A program made the position numbers and the translations under genes. The notes under the pieces were generated by a model. The model searched no databases. It saw only the letters and a list, made by a program, of their open reading frames with translations, and was not told the origin of the DNA. Positions 1-10,175 of a DNA stretch of 64,000 nucleotides are shown here, in pieces. Positions within the stretch are counted from its first letter, which is position 1; each line of letters starts with the position of its first letter. The stretch comes from Setophaga petechia (taxonomy: Eukaryota; Chordata; Aves; Passeriformes; Parulidae): assembly GCA_024362935.1 (NCBI GenBank), contig JANCRA010000012.1, positions 3,224,001 through 3,288,000 on the forward strand, in the 5' to 3' direction.

Positions 1-1255
1 TGTTTCCCTGGTATACAGGCAAACAGGCCAATTCACAGGGACTTTAGTTAGCCTGTCTGCATGAAATTAATGTAGTAATGGAAATACTGTAACATCTCTG
101 GAATTGCCCTTTCACATGACTATACCAGAGCATTCTCTGAATTTTGATCAATAGTCTCAATATCCCTGTAAATTACAAAGCACCTATTTTGCTGAGACAA
201 ATATAAGAATGTGATTCTTATAGTTCAGATAGGGAAGATATATGAATAACTTTTTAGAATTGGGAAAATTAAAGATCTGTTCTCATTTATTTATTTCTTT
301 CCCTGTGATTAGTTGTCTTTGGCAGGGAAGGATTTGCAGCTTTTTTGATTTATGGTATTACCTTAATGGACATAAGGACTTCTGAATCAGCATAAGAAAT
401 AACTTTTGCAATTGAGAGTGTGCCTCTTTGGCGATCCTGTTCTTTGCCTATGTGCTGAAGCTGTGAAAAAGTTTAACTGATTAGGCTCATTTTAAGACCT
501 TTGAGTTTTGGGAAAGAAGTCTAGTCATTTTTAGTACTGAAGAACAACAGACTTACTTGTGTTTATGGGACTTGTCCTGAGAAAAGAAATTAAAGAATTG
601 AAATGTAGTCTTTTGGGAAAATCTTTCTGCTTGATATCTGTATTTTACTAGACTTCATAAAATAATAACAATCCTTATAAAACAAGTTTTATTGCAACCT
701 GAAGACTATTAGCCATACATTCCATATTATGCTCTCTATTTTCTGTTGTGTCAGTTATTGTGGGTTTTGTTCATTTCTACAATAATCTCATACTTCAGTT
801 CACTTATTAAATGGTTTTGGTCCTGAAAACATGCAAGGAAATCAGTCCCTATTAAGAAGCAGAACGGCTTTCTGAATTGTACTTAACTCTTCTTCTCTGG
901 AATGGAATGAAATTTTGTTTTGGATTCTACAAAGCAGCAGTTGAAAATAAAAATAAGCAAACTGTAGCTACAATATTTGTGATTCATGTATTAATTTGGG
1001 ACAGGTTGCTGACATTTCTTATATCCTATAGTAGCTTTTAAAAGATTGTGAAAATATTTTATTAATTTTGTGGCTGAAAGGATCTGTTGCCTCCCTTTCT
1101 TCCCACCACCTCAGTTGACATAAGAGATTTCATTGAGGAAATTTCCTTTCTTGATTTTCCCTAAGTGTATATTCACCTCTCTTAAAGAGGATGTTTTCTT
1201 TCAGTGTTTGTCAGCCTTCTTCTAAACCAAACTGTGCTACATTGTGCTCTGAATG
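1..1255. other. Unique non-coding A+T-rich stretch
   Basis: I recognise no gene, repeat family or structural RNA here. The sequence is A+T-rich, CpG-poor and full of stop codons in all frames, as expected for vertebrate intergenic or intronic DNA. It ends at the target duplication of the solo LTR. Confidence 0.6.
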
Positions 1256-1261
1256 TATACT

Positions 1262-1633
1262 TGTCACAGACATATTTTATGAAAAATCCTTTTGTTAGGA
1301 TCTTTTCTCCTGAGAAGTTGAGAAGCTTCAGCTTCTCCTTGTTTTGCTGCTTTGGAATGTGATTTGGAGAATTGTTTACCCAGCATGTGAAATTGTTTTT
1401 ACTTGATGACCAATGACAGCCACCTGTGTCGAGGCTGTGAGCAGTCACAAGATTTTATTATCATTCCTTTCTATTCCTTTCTAGCCTTCTGATGAAATCC
1501 TTTCTTCTATCATTTTAGTATAGTTTTAATATAATATAATATATATAATAAAATAATAAATTAGCCTTCTGAAACATAGAGTCAAGATTCTCATCTCTTC
1601 CCTCATCCTGGGACCCCTGCAAACACCACCACA
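1262..1633 (+). mobile_element. Solo LTR of an endogenous retrovirus (class II / ERVK-like, passerine type)
   Basis: The 372-bp element starts with TGTCACAGACAT and ends with CACCACCACA, giving the canonical TG...CA ends of a retroviral LTR. The flanking 6-mers TATACT (1256-1261) and TATAGT (1634-1639) form a target duplication with one mismatch. A 6-bp duplication is typical of class II (beta-retrovirus-like) integrases. The text (ATTTTATGAAAAATCCTTT, later AGCCTTCTGATGAAATCC, then an A+T-rich block with AATAAA, then GGGACCCCTGC) matches an LTR family I remember as abundant in songbird genomes; the exact subfamily is not certain. No gag, pol or env sequence lies beside it, so this is the product of LTR-LTR recombination. 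Orientation is plus, from the polyadenylation signals. Short open frames overlapping it are incidental. Confidence 0.85.
1547..1560 (+). promoter_or_regulatory. LTR polyadenylation signals (two AATAAA)
   Basis: AATAAA occurs at 1547-1552 and 1555-1560, inside the A+T-rich block 70-90 bp before the LTR end. This is the usual place for the R-region poly(A) signal of an LTR, and it sets the plus orientation. Whether it is used is unknown. Confidence 0.55.
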
Positions 1634-1639
1634 TATAGT

Positions 1640-4600
1640 AGCTGAATTTTAAGTAAGGGGAAATATTTTTTAATGCTAATTTTTATTTGGAGAATAAAAA
1701 TATATGAAGAATGAGTTTCAGAGACTTTCCAGGTGAAATACACTAAATTGCAGGAATATTTGAGAAATTACAGGGAAATGATATAATGAAAAGAAATTTG
1801 CATGTAGTGGTACAGCAGTGGAAGTTGGGTATAATCACATTTAATAATTTTGATCATTTCACAGGAAAAATATTTTACAACTTGCAAACCTATTTTTGAT
1901 CCAGAGGTCCCATGGTAACAGTCACCAAAAATCAAATCTAAGGGAATTCAGGTGTGGTAAAGACTGCATGCTTTTCCTATTTGTCTATCATTTGAATCAT
2001 AGGTGCTCCAATCTGGGATAAAAATAAATTTTGTAGTAGCATATTAATGAATCTGTCCTGAACAATTATCTTAAAATGATGAGGATTTAAATTAAATTTT
2101 TCTCAACTGTTTTGGAGGAATCTTCCACTCAATTCAACTGTCAAATCAAGTCAAATGTCAGCATAATTGGTTGCAAAGTAGTCCTTAATAAGTCCTTAGT
2201 AATCAGTATTTCAACTGTCAGTCTAATTTAGTGTGACTGCAACGTTCATAATTACAAGAAGTTTTAGAGCTACAGTTAACCACTGGAGAGGCAGGGGGGC
2301 CCACAGAATGCTTTGGTGAGCTGTCAAGAGATCAGAAACATTTTAAAATTTGAATGTGCTTTTAACCATTTTACTGTGTAAAAGGAGTATGTTAAATGTC
2401 ATCTTTAAAGGCATCTCTGTGATAATAGCATGGACCCAACGAGATGTGAATAATACAATAATTTGCTGCCATTTTACTAAGTGATATGATAATAACACTG
2501 TGCCATTACTTGGAATACTTCTTATTAAGTGCTTGCAGATTAAATATCAAATGCCCTATTGTTCTACCTAAACAACTTATCCATCAATTTTCTGATATTT
2601 TCATCCAAAAGAAAAGAAAATTTTATATGCTACCATAGAGTTCCTATAGTAACAGTTTTGAATGGAATACATCCACTATGCTGATAATAGGAGAAAACAA
2701 AACAAAACAAACATTGCTGAATTAACATAATAGGCACTAAGCTGCAGGAAGATTTGCCTGTGTGACCTTGGAATCCCTGGCTGTGATTTGTCTCAGGGAA
2801 ATTAAGTGTAACATTTAGCATAATCTTACAGAAGGTAATTAATTTACAGGATTGTTATCCCTTCCTTTCCTCTGGTATTATTGGGTACTGTTTAACAGTT
2901 CCATGGGAGAAATTATTCCAGTAGAATATGGAATTGTAATTCTTTGTATGTATTTCCACAGCCCCTAGAACAGAAACAATTAACTGTTTTCACACTTTGC
3001 TGAGATTTGCTGATTTTTTTTTGGCAGATCCCACTGGCTATTTAAGAAATTTTACTTGGTGCATCTCCCTCAGGGGTAGAGAAGTGGGGCCTCCTGGTTT
3101 CCAGGCACCTGGGAGAATATTGCAAATAAGGTACATTACTTAGGGCAAGATACAGAGGATTCAGCTGACCAAACCTAGACCTCTACAAACTGTAGCATCT
3201 TTAGATTCTGAAAAATAGCTCACAAAAATGTTGTGGTATAAGTAGTCTATCTTTTTTAGATGTCTATTTGCAGATATAATGAACAGATCATTAAAAGTAC
3301 ATATTCTTTCCATCAGCCCTGATCTACGTGAGGTGAGTCCTATATTAACAAGTTAGTTGTGTGCAACCAAGCATCTGATTTGCTTGCAGCATCCATACAT
3401 GAGCATTCCATATTCTGTTGGAAGTTCATATTAAACTTCATTGGAATTTCTGAAAAGAAGGTAAAAGTAGAAGACAAGCATGGAAAATAAAATTCTGAAG
3501 AGAAACATTTAACTGCAGTGTTGGCAGAATCATACTATGGCTGCAGCACTGACGGAAGGCAGAGGCTGCAACCTGTGAAGGTGGGAGATGTTTTCAGTAC
3601 TTTCTCCCAATAATTTGCAAATTTAAAATCAACTTTATAAATAAAATTCCACGGTTAAAAGTGTAGCTGCAGCAACTATATATTTTTCATATATGTATAC
3701 ATACTAGTCACAAGTCTAAAATTGGCAAATAGTTCAAATTGTACATTAGTAACTTTCAGAAAAGCTTAATGAAGAACTTTAAGACTTGAGTTATAGTGTC
3801 AAGAAAGCTAAATCTACAAGCTCCTTATTTGTCATATTATTTTACATTTTTTTAATAGGTAAGCAAAACCTCATGAATTTTTGTTGTGTAGTAGGCTGTA
3901 AATGGGAATCATAGCTATGTGAATCAAACTGACAAGAACTGTGGAGGAGTTGTGGCAATAGTTCCAAAGTGGAAGAACTTTCCATATAAAAATCTTAGTT
4001 TCTGCAACAATGATGGTCATTTTGAAGTAAGAGAATTTACACTTTTGGTTGGTAGAAGTAAGAGCAGAATCTAGCCCATCTCTTGCTTTTAAATGTCTCA
4101 GTTTCCTGGAATTTATAAATTCCTGGAAGTATTTGTTTTAACTTCTTGTCTTTGATTAGTCTCTCTAGCTTCTTTGGAATAGCCCGAAAAACTAAAGTTA
4201 AGTAATTAATTCCCCTAACGTAATATCTCATAATTAGTAATGTTTGTGGCATTTTTTAATGTTTTCCAGCAGTAGGTCATGTTCCTGTTTGAAAGCTGTC
4301 AGAGCAACTTCAGCACATTCAGATAGTAGCAATAATTATAGTACATTACAGGACTGCTTTTGCGCCAAGAAAAAAATCTCATGGATTGTGAAATGCGCTT
4401 ATGCCTATTTTAAAAAAATGACTTTCTGTACTTTACTTAAAAGACTTGAGTGCTTTTTTTTAGACAGCATGGAAAAGGTTTCATTTTAACTTGTAAAGCC
4501 AAATACAAATGATACAGTTTAGAAATTTTAATCAGAATTAATTTCTTTTGGTGCCAGATGGTCTAAAACTGTCAGATCTATGGGGTTTTTAAAAGATATT

Positions 4601-5215
4601 TCTTTCAAATGGATAATGGTAACATGTGTAGCCATTTTCTCCTGATTGCCAAAATATCTTTCTAGACATTACTGCACACTGGGTCAGTGTGTGTCAGGGG
4701 CAGCATGGTGGGGGTCTGTCCATGCTAAAAACAACTGGCAGCTAAAGAATGTTTTCTTTTATTGATGCTTTGATGTGTTACAGCAATTCAGCCAGACGCT
4801 TTATACCACTTACTTTTTTAGAGATGAACATGCAGCATGCAATTTCCAGCTGTGAATCTGGGACCTCTTTGAGATGGGAGAACAGGAAAAGGGAACAAAA
4901 TAGGAAAACCCATCATGTATGATTTTATATTCATAACTTTGATATGTATTATAGAATTGAAAAAATATTATATTTAGAATTTTATATTATATTATAGAAT
5001 ATATTATAGAATTATTATTATTATTATTATAGGTATATTAGAGAATTAAAAAAAAAAAGATTTTTTAAAATAAGCCTTCCTTAGGTGACTGTGTCATATA
5101 CATGCAAAAAGTCAAAGCCCCCTTGCTTTCTGTAGAGTTTGTAAGCTATCTCCTGAACTTTTTGTATCATTTTAGATTTACTGAGCATGTTAGAATTTCA
5201 GATTACATGATAAAG
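1640..5215. other. Unique non-coding stretch
   Basis: Nothing here resembles a repeat family I know, apart from an A+T-rich patch near 4.9-5.06 kb listed separately. Open frames are at most about 80 codons and look random. The stretch runs from the LTR target duplication to the first CR1 copy. Confidence 0.55.
4935..5062. repeat. A+T-rich low-complexity tract with (ATT)n
   Basis: Nearly pure A/T sequence with several imperfect ATTATAGAAT-type units, then an (ATT) microsatellite of about 6.7 units at 5011-5030, then an A-run at 5048-5059. It looks like ordinary microsatellite growth in A+T-rich DNA. Confidence 0.8.
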
Positions 5216-5757
5216 TGGTACAGCCTCACCTCAAATACTGTGTGATTTTGGGTTCCACAATATAAGGAACAGAGAAAGCTGTTGGAAACTGTCCAAATGA
5301 GGGCTGTGAAGATGGTGAGGGGCCTTGAGAGGAAGCTCTGTGAGGAGTGGCTGAGGTCACTTTTTCTGTTCAGCCTGGAGAAGAGGGGTTGGAACAGACC
5401 AAGTCTGAAGCCTCATTGCAGTTACAACTTTCTTGTGAGGGGAACAGGAGGGGCAGGCATTGATCTCTCCTCCTCTCTGGTGACTGATGACAGGACCCAA
5501 GGGAATGGCCCGAAGTTGTGCCAGGAGAAGATTAGGTTGGATGTTACAAAAAGGTTCTTCACCCAGAGAGTGCTTGGGCACTGAACTGGCTCCCCAGGGC
5601 AGGGGTCACAGCACCAGCCTGACGAGCTCAAGAAGTGTTTGGGCAATGCTCTCAAGCACATGGGGTGATTCTTGGGGCTGTCCAGTGCAGGGCCAGGAGC
5701 TGGACTGGATGATCCTCGTGGGGCCCTTCCAACTCAGCATATTCTGGGATTTTGTGC
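5216..5757 (+). mobile_element. CR1 LINE, 5'-truncated 3' end
   Basis: About 540 bp match the 3' part of an avian CR1 element in sense orientation. Recognisable blocks in order are GAGGGCTGTGAAGATGGTGA near 5300, TTCAGCCTGGAGAAGAGG near 5370, CTCATTGCAGTTACAACTTT near 5412, GTTGGATGTTACAAAAAGGT near 5536, CCAGGAGCTGGACTGGATGA near 5693, and CCTTCCAACTCAGCATATTC before a degraded octamer tail (ATTCTGGGATTTTGTG). The coding remnant is broken by stops and shifts, so the copy is dead. It is one of the better preserved copies in the window. CR1 copies are normally 5'-truncated and lack target duplications, as seen here. Confidence 0.93.
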
Positions 5758-6959
5758 CTTATTTGAAAACTTGGTACATGAGGGTTTCTTAATGTTTTTG
5801 AAACACAAGTATAGTTTTATGAATGTTCTTTAAGTGAAAGTATTATCTGTTATATATCAGAGAGATATTTTCTATCCCAATTCTTCCTTACTGCAGAGGT
5901 GGTATCTATTGTAAATATGTTTTGTGTGCCATGTCTTTGTGATTTGAATAGCTATAATTACATGAAGTTTTACATGGTCATAATATAGAGGGTTTTTTTT
6001 TTCCTAAAGTCAAAATAATAAGTTACAGAAAGCAGAAAAGCAATACTCCAGTCCTTGGTGGTGATTCATGCAAGTGGAAGTCTGTAGATGAAATAAATCT
6101 TATTGGAGACAAGAATACTGTTATGGTGAAAATACAGACAACATGGTTCTCAGTGTGACTTTTTTGCTAGATTTTAAGCTATATAAAATTTAAGTGTTGT
6201 GAAAACATGAGCCTCTTATGATTAACATTGTCTATTATTTGGATAGAGTTTTTATGTGTAAACCTTGATGTTGTTTTATGCATTTTTTATTTATTTTGTG
6301 CAATTGTTAGTAACTTGTTTCTGCAGACAAAAATAGTCCATTGTATAACTAAGAATAGTGCCAGAGTGCAGCTCTCAGGGTGTATGAACTTCTCAGTAAC
6401 TGTATAAAGTACAAGTCCTTTTGGGATCTCTCAGGCATTTCAGTTAGACTACCTTGAAGATAACCAGGATGACACAGTGGATCACTGACTATTTAAGGGG
6501 CCATCAGTGGAAACAAGGTACAATCAGGGTGTGGTTTATTCACTGTCAGTGCTATGGACTCCACTGCTAGAAAGCCGAGCAGTAAAAGTTGAGGCTTAGG
6601 CGACAGGTCCCTTTAAAGCACCTGGATTTGAGTTTCCCTCCTGTACCCAGAGCTAGCAGTGCTCCAGCCTGGGCATCCTGCAGGAGGCTTTCTGCTGGTG
6701 GCACGGCCCCAGCAGCTGGGGCTGCAGGACAGAGACCCCAGTGCATTATGTGGCAGTGCAGGAATGCCTGAATCATATGCCTCTGGTGGGAGGATGGGAG
6801 GAAAAGGGTGGTCATGTGTATTTTGAGGTAAGGTATGTGAGATTTCACCAGGGGTGAGGTCAAATCCCACATACCTGCCTCAGAAGTGTAGCACCTAGTG
6901 GAGGGGTTGTCCTGGACTCAGGTCTAAAAAAAAAAATCTTTTCTGCCTTTCTTGATTAA
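5758..6959. other. Unique stretch between two tail-to-tail CR1 copies
   Basis: No repeat family recognised. The part at about 6595-6800 is noticeably more G+C-rich than its surroundings (for example CCCCAGCAGCTGGGG near 6708) but has few CpG dinucleotides, so it is not a CpG island. Open frames on both strands there overlap each other and look incidental. Confidence 0.5.
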
Positions 6960-7545
6960 AGGAGTGGTAGGATCTTAGGGTAGTTCAGGTTGGATGGAAC
7001 CTAAGGGGCAGTCAGCTTTGAGCTGACCCAGGTGCTTCAGGGTCTTATCCAACTGGATCTTGAAAATTCCCAAGGATGAAGAGAGGCTCCACAACCTCTG
7101 TGGGCAATTTCTTGCAAGGTTTTACCATTCTCATGAGGGAAAAAATGTGTAAGCAGTTCTGAACCTCTCTAGTCTCACTTTATGCTCTTTGGGTTTCATC
7201 TACTCACCATGTCCCACTGTAAAGATCCTGATCTGTCTTCTTACAACCTCCCTGTGGGTGCTGGGGGGCTGTTCTTTGCTCTGCTCAAATCCATTTTCCA
7301 GGCTGAATAAACCCATCTCCCTGCCAGAGTGGCAGCCCTTCGCTGCTGATCCAATCCATCACCCTGGTTCCTTATCAGGCAACCACAGCTAAGTACAGTG
7401 CTCCAGCAGTGGTGCAAGGAGTGCTGAGTGGAGGGGTCAATCCCTTCCCAATCCCTTCCCAATCCTTTCCCACCAGGCTCTGCTCCTGCTGATGCAGCCC
7501 AGGACATTGGTGGCTCTCTGCTGCCAGGGCACTGCTCAGCTTCCT
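6960..7545 (-). mobile_element. CR1 LINE fragment, antisense
   Basis: Read on the minus strand this is a CR1 3' region. On the plus strand the blocks, from the element's 3' end towards its 5' end, are GTTCAGGTTGGATGGAACCT (about 6983), CAACCTCTGTGGGCAATTTC (about 7092), TTCCAGGCTGAATAAACCCA (about 7296) and the GATGCAGCCCAGGACATTGG area (about 7491). Divergence is clearly higher than in the copy at 5.2-5.8 kb. The exact 5' limit (minus strand) near 7545 is approximate. The two copies face each other tail to tail, about 1.2 kb apart. Confidence 0.85.
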
Positions 7546-9527
7546 GCCCACATGAATAATTTAAACACACACACAAAAAAATATAGTTGAGTTTCTATTT
7601 TTAGCCAAATAACTTATTTTTAGCTCTCTTCCTTACAAATGTAGTCTTGCAAATATGAGTTAGAGAAAAATGATGTCTGAAAACTGAACAGAGGAAACAT
7701 TAATTTTAGCCTCCAAAGCCTGGCTAGTGTCCTCTATATATCTATTTAAATGTCTTGTTTTGAGAATGAGGTCTATGTTAATTAATTTGGGGGCTTATGT
7801 TATCCAGCCATCACTCTTCTATAGCCATTGAGACAATTTCCTGTGCCAGTTTCAAGAAACCATTTAAGAAAAACTGGTAAAAACAAATAACTTCTCAGAT
7901 CACGTCAAAATCCTCAGACCAGATCTACTGTTTGGAATCTTGTTCTGGGTCCAGCCAAAGAAATATCAGCTGTCATGAAAATGCCATGAATTATCTTAGA
8001 TTCCTTGAGTCTAGTTATGAAACTAATATTTTATATTTCAGCATAACTGAAAATGACAGGAACATTTTCATTGTGTTTGCGTGTGTTGTTTTTAAAAATT
8101 CTATGTGTGACTACTGTGGTTTTCCTGTATTTTGTAGTTTCATATATCTTCTGGGAAAATTAATCATATGCTAGTAAAGAATACTAAAATATATATCTTA
8201 ACAAAAATGAGTATTTTGGAGAAGATTCTTTTTGTTTTTCTGAATGGCAAGGATTGTTTATCACAAACTTGTAAGGCTTCAAAGGTAAAATCAATATTAA
8301 TCCCCCAGTGAAAAGTAGAAACATCCATTTTGTAAGAGTCTAATCTGGCACATTTGACACAACTGCTTGTTTAATGAGAAAACATCATTAATACCAATGA
8401 GATATTTTTTAAAATAACTGCTGAAATTGGTTAATGTTCATATCTTGAAAAAAAATTATGTTCTTATATTCATTCGTTTGGAAAAACTACAGCTTTTTTT
8501 TTTCCTTTGAGTCCTATTACAAAATGAATTTGAACTGTATCAGCAAGCAATAAATAAATCTTGTAGCTTCATGAAAGTGATAAAATTGCAACATATCAAA
8601 AATTACAGGTTTCAGAAATCATATTTTGCATACTTATGAAAACTTCTTCCTTAAACTGATTTTCTATTATCGATCTTTTTTAGCTCTTCTGGGGATAAGA
8701 AGAGTTTGTGGTTGTTTGGAATTTTTTTAGGACTTGCAATACAGATTACAAAATCAACAAATGTTCATATCTGTAAAATTTATCCCTTTTAATAGTGCAG
8801 TTTAGGAATGCAAAATAATATTTTTTAATCTTAACTAACATGCCTGTTTCCTCACTACTATAAAATTTACTACATCAATATCTTCAAATTTAAATGCAAC
8901 ATTTCTTATTATTTACCAGGAAGTCCCACCTGGTTACTTATATGTAAAGTGACTAAAGTAATTTAAAATTATCACTTTTCAATCTCATAATTAATGCAAA
9001 GATAGAATATGTTTTATTAGGTATAATGTGTGTGACAGTGCAAAAAATTAAATCAAAATACCAAGAGTAATATATTGTTTACTGAATTTTAATAAGAGCA
9101 CCTATCTAATCTAATAGAAACAAATTCCTTAATGCACATCTGCATCCTCTTTCTTTGAATCCTTCTCAACCTTTAAGCATTTTCTAACAAAAAGACATTT
9201 AGGATTTTTTTCCATGTATGATCACACAAGTCCTTTGATTACAGCTATGACATTCTGAATTATGATGAGTTTTCCCCTTCATGCATTTTGTTGAAACTTT
9301 TTTTTTTGTTAAACTAATAGAATATCCTGAACTATTGCTTTTAAATCCTATCATAGCAACAAAAAATACCACTTACCATGCTCTTTTATGCTTAGTCTTT
9401 CCAGTGCCAGTGGAGCTTCACCAAGCAGTATGGTTCTTAAATAAAAACAATCAAGTTAGAACACCTTTCAAATGGAAATCCTAAATGATGGATTGTTACT
9501 AGCAGGGGGTCCATGCAGGCATCTTAG

Positions 9528-9605
9528 AAGCTTATATTGATGGCCTCACTCTAAAGCTTATATTAATGGCCTCACTTTAAAGCTTATATTAATGGCCTCA
9601 CTCTT
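9528..9605. repeat. 26-bp minisatellite, 3 copies
   Basis: Three tandem copies start at 9528, 9554 and 9580, each beginning AAGCTTATATT and continuing with ATGGCCTCACT. Copies differ by only one or two bases (G or A at unit position 12, CTCT or TTTA near the end). Each unit carries a HindIII site (AAGCTT). The near identity suggests a recent tandem duplication. Confidence 0.93.
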
Positions 9606-9746
9606 AAAATCTTGCATGGTTCTAATTGCATGACATATAAATAGGGTGCATATAAGAACTGCAGAACTTTCAACAGAGGAAAATGATTACCAAGCTTCAG
9701 GAAAATTCGCCAAGAGGAATAATATACTATGAAGAAAATATATTGA

Positions 9747-9766
9747 AAAAAAACCCGGGTTTTTTT
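9747..9766. repeat. Perfect 20-bp palindrome
   Basis: Seven A, CCCGGG, then seven T: a perfect inverted repeat with no spacer, centred on a SmaI/XmaI-type CCCGGG. It could extrude a short cruciform, but no function is evident. Confidence 0.9.
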
Positions 9767-10126
9767 GGTTCTTTGCATTCAAGAGTGGTTTTAAGATAGA
9801 AGGATATATGGACCTGAAAAGTGTCATGCTTTTTGCAATTTTACAATCTGGTTATTTTCAGTATGTAATGAGTATACAATTTCAAAAAGTGTCCAATTTA
9901 TCCTGCTGTAAGAATGATTGTTGTGTATATTCAGTGGAGAGGAGTGGGCTGTATAAAACTAAGGAAGGCCAAAATCTAGTGTGAGGAACAGACTCCAAAT
10001 ACCTGCTCAGTCCTTGGTACTCTAGACCTGAATATTTTTGTCAAGGGATAACAACCTTTTCTTTACAAACTTCTGAAATGGTTTTGCAGTTTGTAAGATG
10101 AATAATTTGGTTTGGGGTTTTATTAC

Positions 10127-10175
10127 TTTTTTTTTTTTTTTTTAGCAGAAGAAGGAGAAGGAGAAGAAAGAAAAA
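10127..10175. repeat. T17 homopolymer followed by a purine tract
   Basis: A run of 17 T (10127-10143) is followed after AGC by a 29-bp uninterrupted purine tract (10147-10175) built from GAAGGA/GAGAAG units. If read on the minus strand, the T-run could be an A-tail of an old retroposed sequence, but no body is recognisable. Confidence 0.8.

Noticed and set aside
1182..1448. 88-codon minus-strand open frame
   Set aside because: It overlaps the solo LTR in antisense and has no domain; chance frame.
5282..5792. Several 75-100-codon open frames on both strands
   Set aside because: They lie within a dead CR1 LINE 3' fragment and overlap each other.
6595..6800. Possible CpG island
   Set aside because: The patch is G+C-richer but CpG-poor, and no transcription-start features were seen.
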